DNA from: Streptomyces flavofungini
Lineage (GTDB): Bacteria > Actinomycetota > Actinomycetes > Streptomycetales > Streptomycetaceae
DNA: 64,000 bases
Direction of reading: 5' to 3'
Assembly (NCBI RefSeq): GCF_030388665.1
Contig: NZ_CP128846.1
Location: 682,001-746,000 of the forward strand
Part shown: positions 8,413-17,003 of the stretch, piece by piece
How the letters are laid out: every line of letters begins with the position of its first letter
Position numbering within the stretch: the first letter of the stretch is position 1
Notes under the pieces: generated by a model
What the model saw: the letters and a program-made list of their open reading frames with translations, nothing else
Databases searched by the model: none
What the model was told of the DNA's origin: nothing
Position numbers and translations under genes: made by a program

Positions 8413-8781
8413 TCAGGGCGCGTACACCGGAGTCAGGTCGAGCACGACGCGGAAGTCCACGATCAGCCCGTCGTCGCCGACCCGCCAGATCGTCACCGCA
8501 GGCAGCGTCACCTGCCTCGTGTCGAGGCGGGTGTACGTCACCTCGGTGACGGCGATGGTCGTGGCGCCGACGACCCAGGAGTCGACGATGCGGTGCCGCA
8601 GGGCGGCGATGGTCTCCATGAACGCCGTGTTGGCGGCGAGGATGGCCGCGCGGCCGACCAGGGGGTCGCCGTTGCCGAACACCATGGTGGCGTTCTCGGC
8701 GAGCAGCTCGGCGACCGCGTGCAGCTCCTTCCCGTCGATCTTCGCGAAGAGGGCTTCGGGCGTGGGGGCGGTGGTGGTCAT
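8413..8781 (-). CDS. NTF2-like (SnoaL/SgcJ-type) protein
   Basis: 122 residues with the alpha+beta cone pattern of the NTF2-like superfamily: an N-terminal helix pair (TPEALFAKIDGKELHAVAEL), FGNGDPLVGRAAI, then strands ending VDFRVVLDLTPVYAP. Such small proteins act as isomerases, hydratases or small-molecule binders; no active-site set can be assigned by eye. ATG at 8781 overlaps the cupin stop (ATGA at 8778-8781), so the two are co-translated and probably act on the same compound. The opposing LuxR gene upstream of the cupin may control both. Confidence 0.72.
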   Translation of the reverse strand: MTTTAPTPEALFAKIDGKELHAVAELLAENATMVFGNGDPLVGRAAILAANTAFMETIAALRHRIVDSWVVGATTIAVTEVTYTRLDTRQVTLPAVTIWRVGDDGLIVDFRVVLDLTPVYAP

Positions 8782-9302
8782 GACGTCGTCTCCTGTGCGG
8801 CGGGCGGGCCGTCGGCCGGGGCCTCGATGTGTGCGCCGTAGGCCCGGGTGAGCTCGGCGAGGCGGGCGAAGTCGGCGGGGTCGAACGGGGGCGCCTGCTC
8901 GCCGGGCCTGGCCGGTGCACCCGCCTCGGCGAAGAAGCGCTCGAATCCTGCGGGCGCGGTGAGGATCAGCATGCGCGCGGGCGTCACGCCCGGGTTGGTG
9001 AACCCGTGCACGATGCCCCGCGGCAGATAGAGGAAATCCCCCACGTGCGCCCGGGCCGTCGTGCCTCCGGCGAGGACCTCCAGCTCACCGTCGAGCAGGT
9101 AGAAGGCCTCGTCCTCCCGCCCGTGCACGTGCGGCGGCGGGCCGCCGCCGGGCGGCACCGACGCCTCGAGCAGCGCGAACGCCCCGTTCGTCGAGTCGCC
9201 GCTCGCCTTGACGGTGTAGGTGTCCCCCACCACCCACAAGGACTGCCCCTCCCCGGAGCGGACGTGACGGACCCCCGTCGCCACTTCACTGATCGCGGTC
9301 AT
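8778..9302 (-). CDS. Cupin-domain protein
   Basis: 174 residues with a single small beta-barrel. Cupin motif 1 reads PPPHVHGREDEAFYLLDGEL with the expected His, His, Glu metal ligands, and motif 2 reads LPRGIVHGFTNPG with the last His. The 40-residue C-terminal tail is helical (FARLAELTRAYGAHIEAP). Likely a metal-dependent small-molecule enzyme or sensor, of quercetinase-like or unknown function. It is the first gene of a two-gene operon with the NTF2-like protein, and is divergent from the LuxR regulator across a repeat-rich spacer. Confidence 0.78.
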   Translation of the reverse strand: MTAISEVATGVRHVRSGEGQSLWVVGDTYTVKASGDSTNGAFALLEASVPPGGGPPPHVHGREDEAFYLLDGELEVLAGGTTARAHVGDFLYLPRGIVHGFTNPGVTPARMLILTAPAGFERFFAEAGAPARPGEQAPPFDPADFARLAELTRAYGAHIEAPADGPPAAQETTS

Positions 9303-9329
9303 AGCGCCTCCTCATTGCGTCCCCCGAGT

Positions 9330-9377
9330 CCCGGTGTCCCTGCATCCCCGTGTCCCGGTGTCCCTGCATCCCCGTGT
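9330..9377. repeat. 24-bp tandem direct repeat, two copies
   Basis: The 24-bp unit CCCGGTGTCCCTGCATCCCC plus GTGT occurs at 9330-9353 and again, identical, at 9354-9377, and is followed by further partial copies (CCCCGTGTCCCC) to about 9390. It lies in the spacer between the divergent cupin and LuxR genes, upstream of both. It is not palindromic. It could be a slippage-prone microsatellite that varies spacer length, or simply low-complexity DNA. Confidence 0.8.
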
Positions 9378-9480
9378 CCCCGTGTCCCCCGAGAACTGCC
9401 TGCTCACGACGTTAAGGGCGAGGGAACCCGCCGCCTATACCACTTTTCTGGTGTTCTGCCTCGGGCCCGTCTGTGCCACG

Positions 9481-10548
9481 ATGAGTGATGTGAACCACAG
9501 CACCCGGGAGCGTGCCTACGAGCGGGTGGCACGGCTCACCGGCGCACATCTCGATCTGCCGACCTTCCTCGACGAGGCGTCCGCGCTGCTCGCCAAGGCA
9601 CTGCCGCACGACGCGGCCTGCTGGCACACCATGGATCCGGCGACGCTCATCGAGACGGGCTTCCACCTGGAGAACATGCCGAAGGCCCCGGACGCGGAGG
9701 TCGCGTCCCTCGCCTATCTGCCCGACGACTTCAACTCGTTCGTCGCGCTCGCGCGCGCCGAGCGCCACAGCGGTGTCCTGAGCGCGGCCACCCGCGGCCG
9801 CCCGGAGCGGAGCCCGCGCTACCGCGAGCTCCTGCGCCCGAACGGCGTCTCCGGAGAACTCCGCGCGTCCTGCGTCGTGGACGGCACCTGCTGGGGCAAC
9901 TTCGCGTTCTTCCGCGAGGCCCCGGCCGACTTCACCGAGGACGAGGAGGACTTCGCGCACGACCTCGCCGCGGTGCTCGGCGGCGGCTTCCGGGGCGCGG
10001 TGGTGCGGGGCAGGAGCAGCGGCGCCGCGGCGGGGCTGTGGCCCGGCCTGCTCCTGTTCGACGCGGACCGGCGGGTGGAGTCGGCGACCGGCCCCGCCCG
10101 CCACTGGCTCGACGAGCTCGGCTTCCGCGGCTCGCCGGACGGGGACCCGCTGCCCTACGCGCTCCTCATGGTCGCCGAGCACGCCCGCGGCACGGCAGCC
10201 GACGCGAGTGTCCGGGTCCGTGGCCGGTCGGGCGCCTGGGTGGAGCTGCACGCCTCCCCGGCGTCCGGCGGCGGACCGGGCAGGATCGCCGTCATCCTGC
10301 AGTCCGCCACGGCCCCGTCCGTCGCGTCGCTGCTGTCCGCCGCGTACGGCCTCACTCGGCGGGAGCGGGAGCTGGTCGACCTGGTCCTGCAGGGCTGCGG
10401 CACGGCGGAGATCGCGGCGCGCCTGGTCATCTCGCCGCACACCGTCCAGGGCCATCTGAAGTCGGTCTTCGCCAAGACCGGGGTGCGCAGCCGTCGGGAG
10501 CTGGTCACGCGCGTGTTCGCGCCGGGGCGGCCCGAGGTCAGAGGCTGA
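9481..10548 (+). CDS. LuxR-family transcriptional regulator with GAF-like sensor region
   Basis: 355 residues. The C-terminal helix-turn-helix is clear: LTRRERELVDLVLQG, IAARLVISPHTVQGHLKSVF and KTGVRSRRELV. The first 170 residues (LPHDAACWHTMDPATLIETG to EEDFAHDLAAVLG) resemble a GAF-type sensor, and the middle (about 185-280) a PAS-like region. There is no receiver domain. ATG 9481 is preceded by no Shine-Dalgarno sequence, so leaderless translation is possible; GTG 9490 is an alternative. It is divergent from the cupin/NTF2-like pair and is the natural candidate to regulate it. Its 3' end overlaps the convergent TOPRIM gene by 11 bp. Confidence 0.82.
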   Translation: MSDVNHSTRERAYERVARLTGAHLDLPTFLDEASALLAKALPHDAACWHTMDPATLIETGFHLENMPKAPDAEVASLAYLPDDFNSFVALARAERHSGVLSAATRGRPERSPRYRELLRPNGVSGELRASCVVDGTCWGNFAFFREAPADFTEDEEDFAHDLAAVLGGGFRGAVVRGRSSGAAAGLWPGLLLFDADRRVESATGPARHWLDELGFRGSPDGDPLPYALLMVAEHARGTAADASVRVRGRSGAWVELHASPASGGGPGRIAVILQSATAPSVASLLSAAYGLTRRERELVDLVLQGCGTAEIAARLVISPHTVQGHLKSVFAKTGVRSRRELVTRVFAPGRPEVRG

Positions 10549-11155
10549 CGAGGAGGTCGTCCAGCGGGGCGGGGACGCGGTCCGGTTCGAGGGCCTCCAC
10601 GAGGACGCGGCCGTAGCGGATCTTGCGCCCCTTCTTCGTGCCGAGGAAGCGCCGCACCTGCTGGTGCGGGGTGCGGCCCTGCTGTGCGGGCTGGCGCTGG
10701 AAGGTCTGCAGGGCGCGCAGGTCGCCCTCCGCCCGGACGAGCTCCTCGACCCTCGGTACGCCGAGGGCGCGGATCAGCTCGTCCTCCAGGTCCGCCGCGC
10801 AGACGAAGATGTGCTCCTGCGCCGCGTCGGCCCGCTCCAAGCCGCGGACGTAGTAGGGCCGTTCCGCCTCGTCGCACAGCCCGATGAGGCGCAGGCCGAG
10901 GCCGGGCGGCCCGAGGAGGCGGGCGAAGCGCCCGATACTCATCGCGCCGCCCATGGACAGGACGCAGACCCCTTCGGCCGCCAGGTCCCGGCCGCGCCGC
11001 GTCGCCAGCGCGTCGACCGCCTCGGCGTCGCTCGGCCCTTCGAGCAGCACGACCGTCCGGACGGACAGCCGCTCGGCCAGCTCCCGCGCGGGTTCGCCGG
11101 GACCGCCGGCCGCCCACGCGGTGACCGCTTCCTGGAAGAACCCCATGTCAGCCAT
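10538..11155 (-). CDS. Stand-alone OLD-type TOPRIM protein
   Basis: 205 residues. The TOPRIM fold shows TVVLLEGPSDAEAVDALA (acidic Glu and Asp of motif 1) and LIGLCDEAERPYY (DxE of motif 2), followed by a helical end containing QTFQRQPAQQGR and FLGTKKGRKIRYGRVLVEAL. This matches the C-terminal TOPRIM nuclease half of OLD-family proteins, found here without the ABC ATPase half. Such short versions are common in Streptomyces and their role is unknown; a metal-dependent nuclease or nucleotidyl transferase activity is inferred. Start ATG 11155 or 11146; no ribosome binding site is visible for either. Overlaps the LuxR gene tail-to-tail by 11 bp. Confidence 0.78.
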   Translation of the reverse strand: MADMGFFQEAVTAWAAGGPGEPARELAERLSVRTVVLLEGPSDAEAVDALATRRGRDLAAEGVCVLSMGGAMSIGRFARLLGPPGLGLRLIGLCDEAERPYYVRGLERADAAQEHIFVCAADLEDELIRALGVPRVEELVRAEGDLRALQTFQRQPAQQGRTPHQQVRRFLGTKKGRKIRYGRVLVEALEPDRVPAPLDDLLVSL

Positions 11156-11244
11156 GGGAGGAGTCTGCGCTGTTTCCGGCCAGGGCGGTAAGGATTTTCC
11201 GCACGCCGGGGGCGGGCGCTTCGTCACCGGGTGCCGACGCTTCA

Positions 11245-11323
11245 GTCCGTGGCTCGCCCGGTGGCCGTCTCCGTGTCCCGCTCGGTGGCCTTGTCCGTGG
11301 CTCGCCCGGTGGCCGTCTCCGTG
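11245..11323. repeat. 31-bp direct repeat pair in the spacer upstream of the TOPRIM gene
   Basis: A perfect 31-bp sequence beginning GTCCGTGGCTCGCCCGGTGG occurs at 11245-11275 and 11293-11323, with a diverged partial copy (GTGTCCCGCTCGGTGGCC) between them. The 242-bp spacer between the TOPRIM start and the ArsR-like stop is otherwise low-complexity and no gene was seen in it. Minus-strand translation of the repeats gives a Gly-His-Arg repeat (GHRASHGQGHRAGHG), which I do not consider a real protein. Confidence 0.8.
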
Positions 11324-11397
11324 GCCTCTTCCGAGTCCCGCCCCGCCGACCGTCCTGCCCCGCCACCGCCCTGCCCCGCCGACCGGCCGGGCCCCGT

Positions 11398-12114
11398 TCA
11401 CGGCGCGAGGACGTCGTCGGCCAGGCCGAGGTGGTGGCGGAGTGCCGCGCGGCCGGGGGCGGTGACCACGAGGGCGCGGGTGGTGCCGACGCGGCTGATC
11501 CAGCCCGTGTCGAGCGCGTGCCGGCACAGGGCCGCACCGACGGCTCCGGCCAGGTGCGGGCGGCGTTCGGTCCAGTCGAGGCAGGACCGCACCGACGGCC
11601 GCCGGGTGCCGACCGGGACGGTGACGCCGAGGTCCGCGAGCCAGTCGGCGCCCGCGGGGGTGAGCGCGAGTCCGTGGTCCAGGTCGAGGAGGCGGCGCTC
11701 GATCATCGCGTCGGTGATCGCGACGCCGACGGCCCCCGCGAGGTGGTCGTAGCAGGTGCGGGCGTGGGCGAGCGCCCGTCGGCGGCCGGCCGTCGACAGG
11801 GTGCGGGGTGCCGGGTCACCGCCGGGGGCCAGCGCGGCGAGGCTCTCGATCAGCTCGGCGACCTGCGGTCCCGCGAGGCGTACGTAGCGGTGGCGGCCCT
11901 GGCGTTCCTCGGCGAGGAGGTTGCCGCGGACCAGGGCGTGCAGGTGCTCCGTCGCGGTCGAGGGGGCCACGCCCGCGTGCCGGGCGAGTTCCGTCGCCGT
12001 CCAGGCCCGCCCGTCGAGCAGGGCCAGGCAGATGCCCGCCCGGGTGCCGTCGGCGAGGAGCCTCGCGACGGAGGCCAGGTCGGGGCCGCTGCCGCGGGTG
12101 CGCCGTGTGTCCAT
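11398..12114 (-). CDS. ArsR-like winged-helix transcriptional regulator
   Basis: 238 residues. The N-terminal winged helix reads VARLLADGTRAGICLALLDG, WTATELARHAGVAPSTATEH and LHALVRGNLLAEERQGRHRY, a typical ArsR/MarR-like HTH and wing. The C-terminal half (residues about 110-238) is helical with two Cys (RSCLDWTERRPHLAGAVGAA and ALCRHALDTGW), possibly a ligand or redox sensor. It is divergent from a flavin reductase-like gene, and a perfect 7-4-7 inverted repeat lies between the two starts, so autoregulation and control of the neighbour are likely. ATG 12114 (MDTRRTRGSG). Confidence 0.82.
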   Translation of the reverse strand: MDTRRTRGSGPDLASVARLLADGTRAGICLALLDGRAWTATELARHAGVAPSTATEHLHALVRGNLLAEERQGRHRYVRLAGPQVAELIESLAALAPGGDPAPRTLSTAGRRRALAHARTCYDHLAGAVGVAITDAMIERRLLDLDHGLALTPAGADWLADLGVTVPVGTRRPSVRSCLDWTERRPHLAGAVGAALCRHALDTGWISRVGTTRALVVTAPGRAALRHHLGLADDVLAP

Positions 12115-12138
12115 ACCGGCGATTCTCCCCCCGGAACA

Positions 12139-12156
12139 CTTCGGCCTCCGCCGAAG
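12139..12156. promoter_or_regulatory. Candidate operator of the ArsR-like regulator
   Basis: CTTCGGC CTCC GCCGAAG is a perfect inverted repeat (7-bp arms, 4-bp gap) placed in the middle of the 66-bp spacer between the divergent ArsR-like gene (start 12114) and the flavin reductase-like gene (start 12181). Its size and place fit a dimeric winged-helix repressor site acting on both promoters. Confidence 0.55.
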
Positions 12157-12180
12157 CGTCCGGCTCCTAGCGTGCCGTGC

Positions 12181-12846
12181 ATGGACACAGCACCCCTGAG
12201 CGCCCTGCCCGCGGCACAGGCCGCCACCCACCTGACGGTCGAGCCGAGCATCCTGTACTTCGGGACGCCGGTCGTGCTCCTGTCGACGGAGAACGGGGAC
12301 GGCTCGTTCAACCTCGCCCCCATGTCCTCCGCGTGGGCGCTCGGGCAGACGGTGGTGCTCGGCCTGGGCGGCGACGGGCAGACCGCGCACAACCTGGCGG
12401 CGCGGCCCGAGCTCGTCATCAATCTGCCGACGGCCGACCAGTGGCCCGCGGTGGAGCGCCTCGCGCCGCTCACCGGCCGCGATCCGGTGCCCGCGACCAA
12501 GGCCGAGGGCTGCCGCTTCGAGCCGGACAAGTTCGGCGCGGCCGGACTGACCGCCGAGCCCTCCCATCTGGTCCGGCCGCCCCGCGTCGCCGAATGCCCC
12601 CTCCAGTTGGAGGCACGCGCCGCGCGGGTGCGGCCGGATGTCACGGGAGAGTTCGTCATCGTCGAGGCAGCCGTGCGCAGGGTCCACGCCGACGCCCGCA
12701 TCGTCGTGCCCGGCACCGACCACATCGACCCCGGCGCCTGGGCCCCGCTCCTCTACAGCTTCCGCCACTACTTCGGCCTCGGCCCGGAGCTCGGCCACTC
12801 CTACCGCACCCGGACGCCCCGCGGCCCGGCCGGGCCGGCCGTCTGA
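12181..12846 (+). CDS. Flavin reductase-like (FMN-binding split barrel) protein
   Basis: 221 residues. The pattern ILYFGTPVVLLSTENGDGSF, NLAPMSSAWALGQ and HNLAARPELVINLP is characteristic of the flavin reductase-like split barrel (DIM6/NTAB family), in which NLAPMSS contacts the FMN phosphate. It ends with a histidine- and Tyr-rich segment (YSFRHYFGLGPELGHSYRT). Likely binds FMN and catalyses a flavin-dependent reduction or acts as a flavin-linked oxidoreductase of unknown substrate. It is divergent from its likely regulator. The short gap (20 bp) to the convergent permease gene leaves no room for a large terminator. Confidence 0.8.
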   Translation: MDTAPLSALPAAQAATHLTVEPSILYFGTPVVLLSTENGDGSFNLAPMSSAWALGQTVVLGLGGDGQTAHNLAARPELVINLPTADQWPAVERLAPLTGRDPVPATKAEGCRFEPDKFGAAGLTAEPSHLVRPPRVAECPLQLEARAARVRPDVTGEFVIVEAAVRRVHADARIVVPGTDHIDPGAWAPLLYSFRHYFGLGPELGHSYRTRTPRGPAGPAV

Positions 12847-12866
12847 GGCCCGGCGGACGTGTGGCC

Positions 12867-14933
12867 CTAGCGGCGGCTGCGTACCAGCAGGTGGAGGAAG
12901 TACGGCGTACCGATCACCGCGGTCATGAGACCCGCCCCGAGCTGCGCCGGCGCGATCACCGTGCGGCCCACCAGGTCGGCCGTGCAGACGAGGACGGCGC
13001 CGAGGAGCACGGCGACCGGGACCACCCGGACGTGCTGGCGGCCCACGAGGGCGCGGGCGGCGTGCGGTGCGACGAGGCCGACGAAGCCGATCGTGCCCGC
13101 GGCGGCCACGGCGGTGGCGCTCAGCAGGACGCTCAGGACGAGGAAGCCGAGGCGGCCGCGGCTCAGGTTGAGCCCGAGCAGCCTCGGGGTGTCCTCGTCG
13201 AGGGAGACGAGGTCGAGTTCGGTGCGCCGTGTGACCGCGACGGCCAGGCCCACGGTGAGGACGATGGCGAGCGGCACGACGTCGGGGAAGGTACGCCCGT
13301 AGGTCGATCCGGAGAGCCAGGTGAGGGCCTTCGTGGCGTTGAACGGGTCGGTGAGGATGATGAGCAGGCTGATGACGGCCGTCGACCCGGTGGCGACGCC
13401 GAAGCCGACGAGGACGAGCCTGTTCTGTTGGAAGCCGCCGCGCGCCGCGAGGCCGAAGACGAGGACCGAGCTCATCGCGGCGCCCGCGAAGGCACCGCCG
13501 GCGATGCCCCACGATCCGACCGCGGGGACCGTCGTCACGAGCAGGACGGCGCCGACCGCGGCGCCGTTCGTGACGCCGAGGACGCTCGGCTCGGCGAGGG
13601 GGTTGCGGGTCACGGCCTGGATGAGCGTCCCGGCCAGGGCCAGCGCCGCGCCCGCGAGCAGGGCGGCGGTGACACGGGGCACGCGGGTGTCGAGGACGAA
13701 GGTGACGGCCTGGCCCGAGCGGCCCTGCGTCCAGTTGACCACGTCACCGAGGAGCAGCTTGCTGTCGCCGATGAGCACTCCGGCGATCGTCACGCCGACG
13801 AGAGCGAGAACGAGGACGGCGGCGGTGACGACGAAGGTGGCCCGGCTGCGGATGCGCAGCCGCTCGGTCGGCATGGCCCCGGCGGTGTCCCTGGCCCGGG
13901 CGGCCATGACGATCAGGAAGACGGCGCCGACCAGGCTGGTGACGACGCCGGTCGGCACGGCGACCGCGGTGTCCGACGGCACGACGGCCCGCAGCAGCAC
14001 GTCGGAACCGAGCACGAGCGCGGCACCGGTGAGGCCCGCGAACGGCAGCCGGGCCCGCGACTTGGTGAGGACGCGGAACCTGCGGGCGAGGGGGCGTACG
14101 AGGGCGGGGGCGCACAGGCCGACGAAGCCGATGGGTCCGGCGAGGGTGACGGCGGCCGTGGAGAGGAGCGCGGCGAGCACGACGGCGATGACGCGGGTGG
14201 AGCGCACGGGGACGCCGACACCCTGCGCGGCGTCGTCGCCCAGGGCGAGGGCGTCGACGCGGCGGGCGAGCAGCACGAGGCCGACGAGGCCGACGGCGGC
14301 GACGGGAACCATCTGGAGCACGCCGTCGAAGCCGTTCTGGGCGATGCTCCCCTGGTTCCACTTGTAGAGGCCTTCGGTCTCCCGTGGGCGCAGCAGGAGC
14401 AGGCCTTCGGTGACGGCGGTGAGTCCGAAGGTGAGGGCGCTGCCGGCGAGGACGAGCCGGACCGTGCCCGTGCCGAGGCCGGAGAGGCTGAGGACGACGG
14501 TGGCCGCGGCGAGGCCGCCGATGAAGGCGACGCCGGAGGAGGCGAGCAGCGGCAGCGAGAGCCCGGTGGCCGCGGCGATGCCGAGGGCGAGGTAGGAGCC
14601 CGCGTTCACGGCGAGGGTGTCGGGCGCGGCGAGGACGTTGCGGCTGACCGCCTGGAGGGCGGCGCCCGCCATGCCGAGGACGACGCCGACGAGCAGGCCC
14701 GCGGTCATGCGCGGCAGCCGGGAGGCGATGACGACGGAGGAGTCGCCCGCCTCGGCCCGGCCGGTCAGCGCCTTCCAGACCTCGGGGGCGCCGACCGAGG
14801 CCGTGCCCTGAGCGATGTCCACGACGGCGAGGACGGCGACGAGGAGGACCAGCGCGGCCGTCACCGCGGCCGCGCCCGTACGTGACGCGACTGTCGACGG
14901 ACGGGTGGCGGGGGTGGTCGCGGTGACGGCCAT
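12867..14933 (-). CDS. Iron-siderophore ABC permease, fused double FecCD/BtuC type (FhuB-like)
   Basis: 688 residues, twice the usual FecCD length. Two homologous halves of about 10 helices each are visible: one from residue 25 with LPRMTAGLLVGVVLGMAG and SRNVLAAPDTLAVNAG, the second from residue 360 with VPRVTAALLAGAALALAG and TRNPLAEPSVLGVTNGAAVG. Each half carries the cytoplasmic GxxxxxGFVGLxxPH/PA-type coupling loop (GPIGFVGLCAPALVRPL; GTIGFVGLVAPHAARAL). The fusion resembles E. coli FhuB, so one polypeptide could form the whole transmembrane channel. ATG 14933 lies 4 bp after the stop of the lipoprotein gene. Last gene of an iron-boxed three-gene operon. Confidence 0.88.
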   Translation of the reverse strand: MAVTATTPATRPSTVASRTGAAAVTAALVLLVAVLAVVDIAQGTASVGAPEVWKALTGRAEAGDSSVVIASRLPRMTAGLLVGVVLGMAGAALQAVSRNVLAAPDTLAVNAGSYLALGIAAATGLSLPLLASSGVAFIGGLAAATVVLSLSGLGTGTVRLVLAGSALTFGLTAVTEGLLLLRPRETEGLYKWNQGSIAQNGFDGVLQMVPVAAVGLVGLVLLARRVDALALGDDAAQGVGVPVRSTRVIAVVLAALLSTAAVTLAGPIGFVGLCAPALVRPLARRFRVLTKSRARLPFAGLTGAALVLGSDVLLRAVVPSDTAVAVPTGVVTSLVGAVFLIVMAARARDTAGAMPTERLRIRSRATFVVTAAVLVLALVGVTIAGVLIGDSKLLLGDVVNWTQGRSGQAVTFVLDTRVPRVTAALLAGAALALAGTLIQAVTRNPLAEPSVLGVTNGAAVGAVLLVTTVPAVGSWGIAGGAFAGAAMSSVLVFGLAARGGFQQNRLVLVGFGVATGSTAVISLLIILTDPFNATKALTWLSGSTYGRTFPDVVPLAIVLTVGLAVAVTRRTELDLVSLDEDTPRLLGLNLSRGRLGFLVLSVLLSATAVAAAGTIGFVGLVAPHAARALVGRQHVRVVPVAVLLGAVLVCTADLVGRTVIAPAQLGAGLMTAVIGTPYFLHLLVRSRR

Positions 14934-14937
14934 GGCG

Positions 14938-15914
14938 CTACTTCTTCAGGGTGTCGACGACGGAGTCGACGTAACGGTTCATCGACTCGGGGCCGCCGAA
15001 CATCCAGATGCCGTCGGGCAGCCGGTGCACGTTGCCCTTCTTCACGAACGGCAGCGACGTCCAGACCTTGTCCTTCTTCAGGACCCCGGCGAACGGGTTG
15101 CTGCCCTTGTCGCCGTCGTTGCCGATGTAGGCGAACTCCACCTTCTCGTCGAGCTTGGTCAGGCCCTCGACGTCGGTGGTGCCGAGGCCGTAGACCTTGT
15201 CGCCCTTGACCTTCCAGTCGTTCTTCAGGCCGAGCTTCTCGTTGACGGCGCCGATGAGCGAGCCGCCGGTGTACGGCCGGATCGAGGTCTGGTTGCCGGT
15301 GACGTAGCCGTCGGCGAAGGCGAACTTCGCACCGCCGTGGCCGGCGGCGGCGAGCTTCTTCTTGCCCGCGGCGAGCTTCGCGTCGAAGTCCTTCTTGAGC
15401 TTCTCGGCCTGCTCGGTGGTGCCGGTGGCCTTGGCGATGAGGTCGAGGTTCTTGTTCATCTGGCCGATCGGGTCGGCGGCGTCGCTCGCCTTGACCGTCA
15501 GGACCGGGGCGACCTTGCGCAGCTGCTTCACGGCGGCGGCCGACAGGTCGGTGGTGGCGAGGACGAGGTCGGGCTTCAGGGACGCGATGGTGTCCATGCT
15601 GGGCTCACCGCGGGTGCCGACGTCCTTGGGGTCGTTCTTCAGCGGGACGGCGCTGTCCCAAGTCTTGTAGCCCTTGACGTCGGACACGCCGGCCGGCTCG
15701 ACACCGAGGGATATCAGGCTCTCGACGACGTTCCACTCGGTGCCGACGACCTTCTTGGCGGGGCCGTTCAGCTTCACCTTCGCGCCGGTGTCGTCGGTGA
15801 GCGTGAAGGACTCGGCGCCCTTCTTCGCTTCGTCGTCGGCGGACTCGGTGGTGCCGCAGGCGGACAGGGTGAGGGCCGCGGCGGTGGCGGCCGCCGCGGT
15901 GATCAGGAGGCGCT

Positions 15915-15918
<4 letters not shown>
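14938..15918 (-). CDS. Iron-siderophore-binding lipoprotein
   Basis: 326 residues. The signal peptide ends in a lipobox, LTLSACGTT, giving a membrane-anchored protein on the outer face. The body shows the two-lobed helical-backbone fold of siderophore-binding proteins (PF01497): VVGTEWNVVESLISLGVEP, then MDTIASLKPDLVLATTD and, in the C-lobe, GLTKLDEKVEFAYIGND. It should deliver ferric siderophore to the fused permease. The start ATG overlaps the ATPase stop (ATGA). Its exact ligand is unknown; xenosiderophore or ferrioxamine uptake next to the coelichelin-type locus is plausible. Confidence 0.88.
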
Positions 15919-16775
<857 letters not shown>

Positions 16776-16780
16776 GCCCG

Positions 16781-16797
16781 AAGGTTAGCCTAACCTT
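16781..16797 (-). promoter_or_regulatory. Iron box (DmdR/IdeR-type operator), uptake operon
   Basis: AAGGTTAGCCTAACCTT is a perfect 17-bp palindrome around a central C, matching half-sites of the actinobacterial DmdR/IdeR consensus (TTAGGTTAGGCTCACCTAA, from memory). It sits immediately upstream of the ATPase start at 16775 and would block transcription when Fe2+-loaded repressor is bound. Confidence 0.85.
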
Positions 16798-16941
16798 ATT
16801 GACGAGCGAAACAGGGGTCCCGCTGTCACCACAAGGCGAATTCCGGCCACACTCCCGCGCCGCACCCGACCCCCACAGCTGACGGCCACCACCGAGAGCC
16901 CCCTTCCGGCAGGCCGACCGGGGCTGGAGGCGGGACCGACA

Positions 16942-16960
16942 GGAAGTTAGGCTCACCTAA
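16942..16960 (+). promoter_or_regulatory. Iron box upstream of cchJ
   Basis: GGAAGTTAGGCTCACCTAA matches 16 of 19 positions of the DmdR/IdeR consensus. It lies 43 bp before the cchJ ATG. Together with the box at 16781-16797 it makes the 228-bp spacer a divergent iron-controlled promoter region. Confidence 0.85.
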
Positions 16961-17003
16961 TCAAGGCAGGTCCAGCTCCCTCCCCTCTCACAAGGAGACC
17001 TTC

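Noticed and set aside
12177..14885. A 902-codon plus-strand frame opposite the fused permease
   Set aside because: Its sequence is low-complexity Gly/Glu/Asp/Arg and it overlaps the well-supported flavin reductase and permease genes; frame shadow only.
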